From Laguncularia racemosa (lineage: Eukaryota > Streptophyta > Magnoliopsida > Myrtales > Combretaceae), in the NCBI GenBank assembly GCA_037954665.1, contig JBBMOL010000246.1:744001-808000 (forward strand): a stretch of 64,000 nt of DNA, read 5' to 3'. Every line of letters begins with the position of its first letter. Within the stretch, counting starts at the first letter, position 1. The notes beneath the pieces were generated by a model, which had not been told where the DNA came from, searched no databases, and worked only from the letters and a program-made list of their open reading frames with translations. The translations under genes and the position numbers were made by a program. Of the stretch, positions 60,215 through 64,000 are shown one piece after another.

Positions 60215-61075
60215 TCAAGTTGAGACACCTCTCCATTTTGCACCATTTTGGTGGCTACAGGCCCGCACAACAGATTAAGGTGGTTCATTTTTTTAATTGG
60301 AGAGCCAACAAATTGCTAAGAATAAGAAAATAAGGCACACGGCAATTTATGGGTGTAATCATACTAATACAAATGTATCAAATCTCATCAGAACATCGAA
60401 TTTAAGCATGCTTGGTTGAGATTGGTAATGTGATGAGTGACCTCCTAAAAAATTCTTGTGTTTCACCTTTTCATTTTGCTTCTTCATAATACTGAACTTA
60501 AATTTGGATTTGGTTTGAATTAAGTTTTAAGTTTGAACTCAATTTGAAATGGTATTCAAAGGTTTCAAACTCAACTTGATTAAACTTTTTTAGATTTAAT
60601 TTATTTGAAAAATATTTTTTTTATAATAAAATAATATTAATATTTAAACTCGACTTAAATTCTACTAACAATATTTAAGTTTAACTCAATTGTGATTATA
60701 AAAATTGATCTTAACTTGATAAATTATTAATATAAGTCAAACTCAAATTTAACTTGATTATTGATAAACTGAAATCGAGTAAATATTGAATTAAACTTAA
60801 CTTATTGATAAACTTGTTCCTTCATGAGATAATTTCTTTTTTGTGAACCTCTTTTTTCCTAAAAATTCAATTAAATATCGATGCTTTTTCTTTTTCTTTA
60901 CTTCTTCTTTATTTTTTATTTTTATATTTTAAGAAATCTTCAGAACATAGGAGGGTACACCCCCATTAAAGCTGAGCAAGCTGTCGTTCCATTTCTGAGA
61001 CACAGAGATGCTTATAGTCTACCAAAATTTGCAGTAGTCAAATCACACTTGCCAACGAGCAACTTCTATCAATAA
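60215..61075 (+). other. Two short GGY-containing open frames around a MITE-like repeat
   Basis: The frame ending at 60333 contains LHHFGGYRPAQQIKVVHFF, and the frame ending at 61075 contains NIGGYTPIKAEQAVVPFL and RHRDAYSLPKFAVVKSHL. They lie 0.7 kb apart with a TTGAGTTT-rich repeat between (60485-60835). I do not recognise either. They may be fragments of one decayed gene or chance frames; base composition is a little less AT-rich than the surroundings. Confidence 0.2.
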
Positions 61076-62944
61076 TCTGAATGAAGGTGTAATGCTTAGA
61101 CTAAATTATACAAGTGGCTAACCACTTGAGCCAACCCCTCGTTGATAAATAGTTTATTTCCTTATGTGAAAGCTAGATAAATAAATAAATAAATTCTTCC
61201 ATTATAGATCCCCTTCTAGCATATGTTCATTTTTTGTAATCTAAACTGACAAATATACAAATATATATATATATGAATGTATAAACAAAGAAGTAAACGC
61301 TCCTCAAACTTTGTCTTAGAAAAATTTTCAAAGGATTTAGTTTTTCATAGATTACGATACCTGTAAATCAAACTTCGTCTTATTCTTAAAAACATATAAA
61401 CAGAAAAAGAATTAGAATGTTCTTGAAAAAAAAAAAAAAGTAAGAAAAAGCACTTTATCTCTCATATTCAAGCTACTAGCGAATTTCCTTTTTTTTTTTT
61501 TTTTATTCGGTAGAGTAAGTTTAGCTTTATGATATAGAAGCTTTCTTTTATGCGAATATTTTGAGGATTTTATTTTATATTCCTCGTTTCTTTTTTTGGA
61601 GCAATTTTTTGCGGTTGTTGAGAGTTTATTATAGATTTGTGAGACTTTTACTAGGGACAGAAGCAGTAAAATAGAGCAGTAAATCGATTGTAACTTAGAG
61701 CTGTACTTCTACTTTTAATTTGATTTTGACATACAGTGAAATCACTGTGTGGATGACTGGATTCTAATCTCCGGTAATGGAGTTAGAAATGTAAATTAAT
61801 TTATAAGAAAGAATCATTATATATTACTTTATAATTTTTTATCATACCTTTTTTATTTTTGTTGCATTTTAATTATTTGTAGGCATACAACACATATCAT
61901 TTCTACTATAATACTCAAAAAGTAATCAAAAGGAACTTTTAAAAAGTTAAAAATTTTAATTAACAATCAATTCAATATCCCTCTTCGCGATTGTCTAGTG
62001 AGACCAAGACCAACAAGTAATACCACTCTATATCAAATAAAATATGATCAAATTCCTTGAAGATTCATTTTAACACTTACTTAAATGATTCTTAGCCCAC
62101 AATTCTATTCAATGATCACTATGTCCATTTCAAGATTGAGGTTTGAAACCATCAATGTGATTACTTCTAGTTTTCCTGTAAGCTGGGTCTATTACATTTT
62201 TCATAACTTAAAACACAACTAATACATTAGCACATCCGTTAGAAGATTAAGAGTAATTTTGTCATGATCAAATAATAATGGAACAAAATATGTCACAGTT
62301 GCAAGAGAAAATCAAGGCTAGACCTAAGATGTTGTGGCATGGCTGTACATTTCCATAATGCAAATGTGCGTAGGGTTTCGCTATTTTACGAGTAGAGTTG
62401 TAAAGGATTGTATTAAGACGGTATAGTGTTGAGCTTAAATTTATAACTCGCTCATTTCATTGTATGGAATAAGAAGGAAATGTAATAGAGTTGTACTGAT
62501 TATTGTATTATTTAATTGATGTTAAAAATAAATAAATAGAGAATTAGTTAGTAAAAAAAATAAAATATTTATTATATCTTTAGTAATAACGAATATTTAT
62601 TTCACTAGATAATAAATATAATGATAATAATGTTTTCAATGCATGGATATTTATGAGAAGACAATAAAAAAAACCCATGAAATAGCAATTTACGACAATA
62701 AACGTATGAATTGCTATTCATTATTTTTTGTAGTAATTGCTATTATGATATTGTAAAATATAAGTAAACACTGTAATAGCAAATTATATTGAAAGAGGAA
62801 AGAATGAAATAACTATTTTTCTTGGCTTGGACCGAGTGAGGGTTGAAGGAGACCCTAGCCCACTTGGACTAGGGAAAAAATTATTTAGTTAAATTTATTT
62901 TAAAATTAAAATATATATATTTTAAGTGTGAATTTTATCATAAA
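61076..62944. other. Intergenic stretch without recognisable gene
   Basis: AT-rich with T-runs near 61488 and A-runs near 61425. No supported coding region. Confidence 0.5.
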
Positions 62945-63040
62945 ATTTAGTATAACTTAATGGTTAGATTTTTCTTTTATATATATATATATATATACTC
63001 AAGGTCATGAGTTTGATTCCCATAAGAGACATTTTTGCCT
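62945..63040 (+). repeat. Dispersed repeat with tRNA-like boxes, copy 2
   Basis: Reads TAACTTAATGGTTAGATTT, a TA microsatellite at about 62978-62997, then GGTCATGAGTTTGATTCCC. It is the partner of 51900-51990 (opposite strand), and similarity extends into flanks such as TTTTAAGTGTGAATTTTAT and the region after the B-box-like part. Confidence 0.5.
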
Positions 63041-64000
63041 TTTTAAGTTGCATTTTTTGTTTGTCTTCTAATAAATTATTTTTATTTTGCTATAACATAT
63101 AAAATTGAATTTCATTAATAAAAATAGGTAATAGTTAACTAAATAAATTCTTAATAGACACCATTTATTTATTAGTAACTTTACAATATACAATAATTAT
63201 ATTCAATACTATAAGTATTTCAATCATATTATATAAAATAATAGTAAATAATATTAGTTTATATTACTTAAAATACTAACATTTTTTTTCACTATTAATA
63301 TTATGAAAAGAAATGAGTGTCATTTTTAATTAATTGCCTAATCACTTATATTAAAAAAACATATGCGTATATATATTTTTTACGATATTAATAATGAAAT
63401 AATATTGCAAAGTCAGTATAAAAAACTATTAAATGCTATATCATTTTTATAACCTTTTTAAAAATTTTATTCTTTTAATTTTTTACAAAGTATGTCAAGT
63501 ATTCGTAATCGATATATAAAAAAGTTTAAATTTACTTTTTAATTCAATATTAGATTATATTGATAGTATATTTATTTCTATATATATAAGATACATTATT
63601 ATAATTATAATGATAAGTAAATATTTTTCTATAAATAATTTTAATATTGATTTAATACTTTATATTTGACCGTTCAATGATATGATTTTGCGTTTGTCTC
63701 TGTATTCCTCCAAAAATGTAGTTATGCTTGATTTAAAATTTCACAATATGAGCTTAGCAGGGAATTGATCAAGCTTGTAATTTTGAGTTTGAACTCAACT
63801 CTTGATACTCGACAACTTGGAGCTCAACTCGATTAAACTGATTTCAATTAGATTATCTTAAAAATATATATTATTATTATTTTATTTAAAATAATACCGA
63901 CATATAAATTTAATTCAAACTTAACTAATATTTATACTCAAAGCTCAAATTAGGCTTAAGCTTTGGTCAAATGTTATAACCCAAGTGCAAGATTGCCCAA
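63041..64000. other. AT-rich stretch, MITE-like part at the right edge
   Basis: No gene is recognised. From about 63720 the sequence has GAGTTTGAACTCAACTC and TTGGAGCTCAACTCG words like the degenerate MITE group; it is cut by the window end. Confidence 0.4.

Overview
The window is nuclear DNA of a flowering plant, probably a eudicot. It is very AT-rich, its genes have GT-AG introns, the two intact genes belong to plant families, and most of the rest is decayed plant transposable elements. I cannot name the species. I see no operons, CRISPR arrays, rRNA genes or convincing tRNA genes.

Two genes look intact. A chloride/anion channel-transporter of the plant CLC-c/CLC-g group lies on the + strand at 16860-21810 (7 coding exons, predicted 777 residues). 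A receptor-like kinase resembling CRCK3, the calmodulin-binding receptor-like kinase guarded by the NLR SUMM2 in Arabidopsis, lies on the - strand at 25840-29687 (7 coding exons, about 511 residues). The phases of every exon join cleanly in both. They converge on a 4-kb intergenic stretch and show no sign of working together.

Region by region: 1-15.5 kb is a repeat mosaic. It holds three copies of an unidentified repeat (A, B, C), a Ty1/copia RT-RNase H relic, a short LTR element present as two direct segmental copies plus an inverted fragment, a PIF/Harbinger-like element inside repeat C, a hAT-like MITE and a LINE relic. 15.5-22.4 kb is the CLC locus, 22.4-25.8 kb holds an LTR-like piece and a small tandem repeat, and 25.8-30.6 kb is the CRCK3 locus. 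30.6-37.3 kb carries a foldback Mutator-like element with a perfect 9-bp target duplication, a small hairpin MITE and a second PIF/Harbinger-like element. 37.3-46 kb carries a 3.7-kb hAT transposon with 8-bp target duplications and a broken transposase gene, then a second hAT/BED-finger relic. 46-64 kb is gene-poor, with hAT-like MITEs, a roughly 0.58-kb tandem duplication, two dispersed repeats with tRNA-like boxes, and a 1.2-kb non-autonomous deletion derivative of the hAT element at 40 kb.

I found no clearly new biological system. The most informative structures are natural records of transposition: an empty and a filled copy of the same site, a paired autonomous relic and derivative of one hAT family, and an LTR element whose duplication is much younger than its insertion. 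All element boundaries and identities come from reading by eye; no alignment or database search was run.
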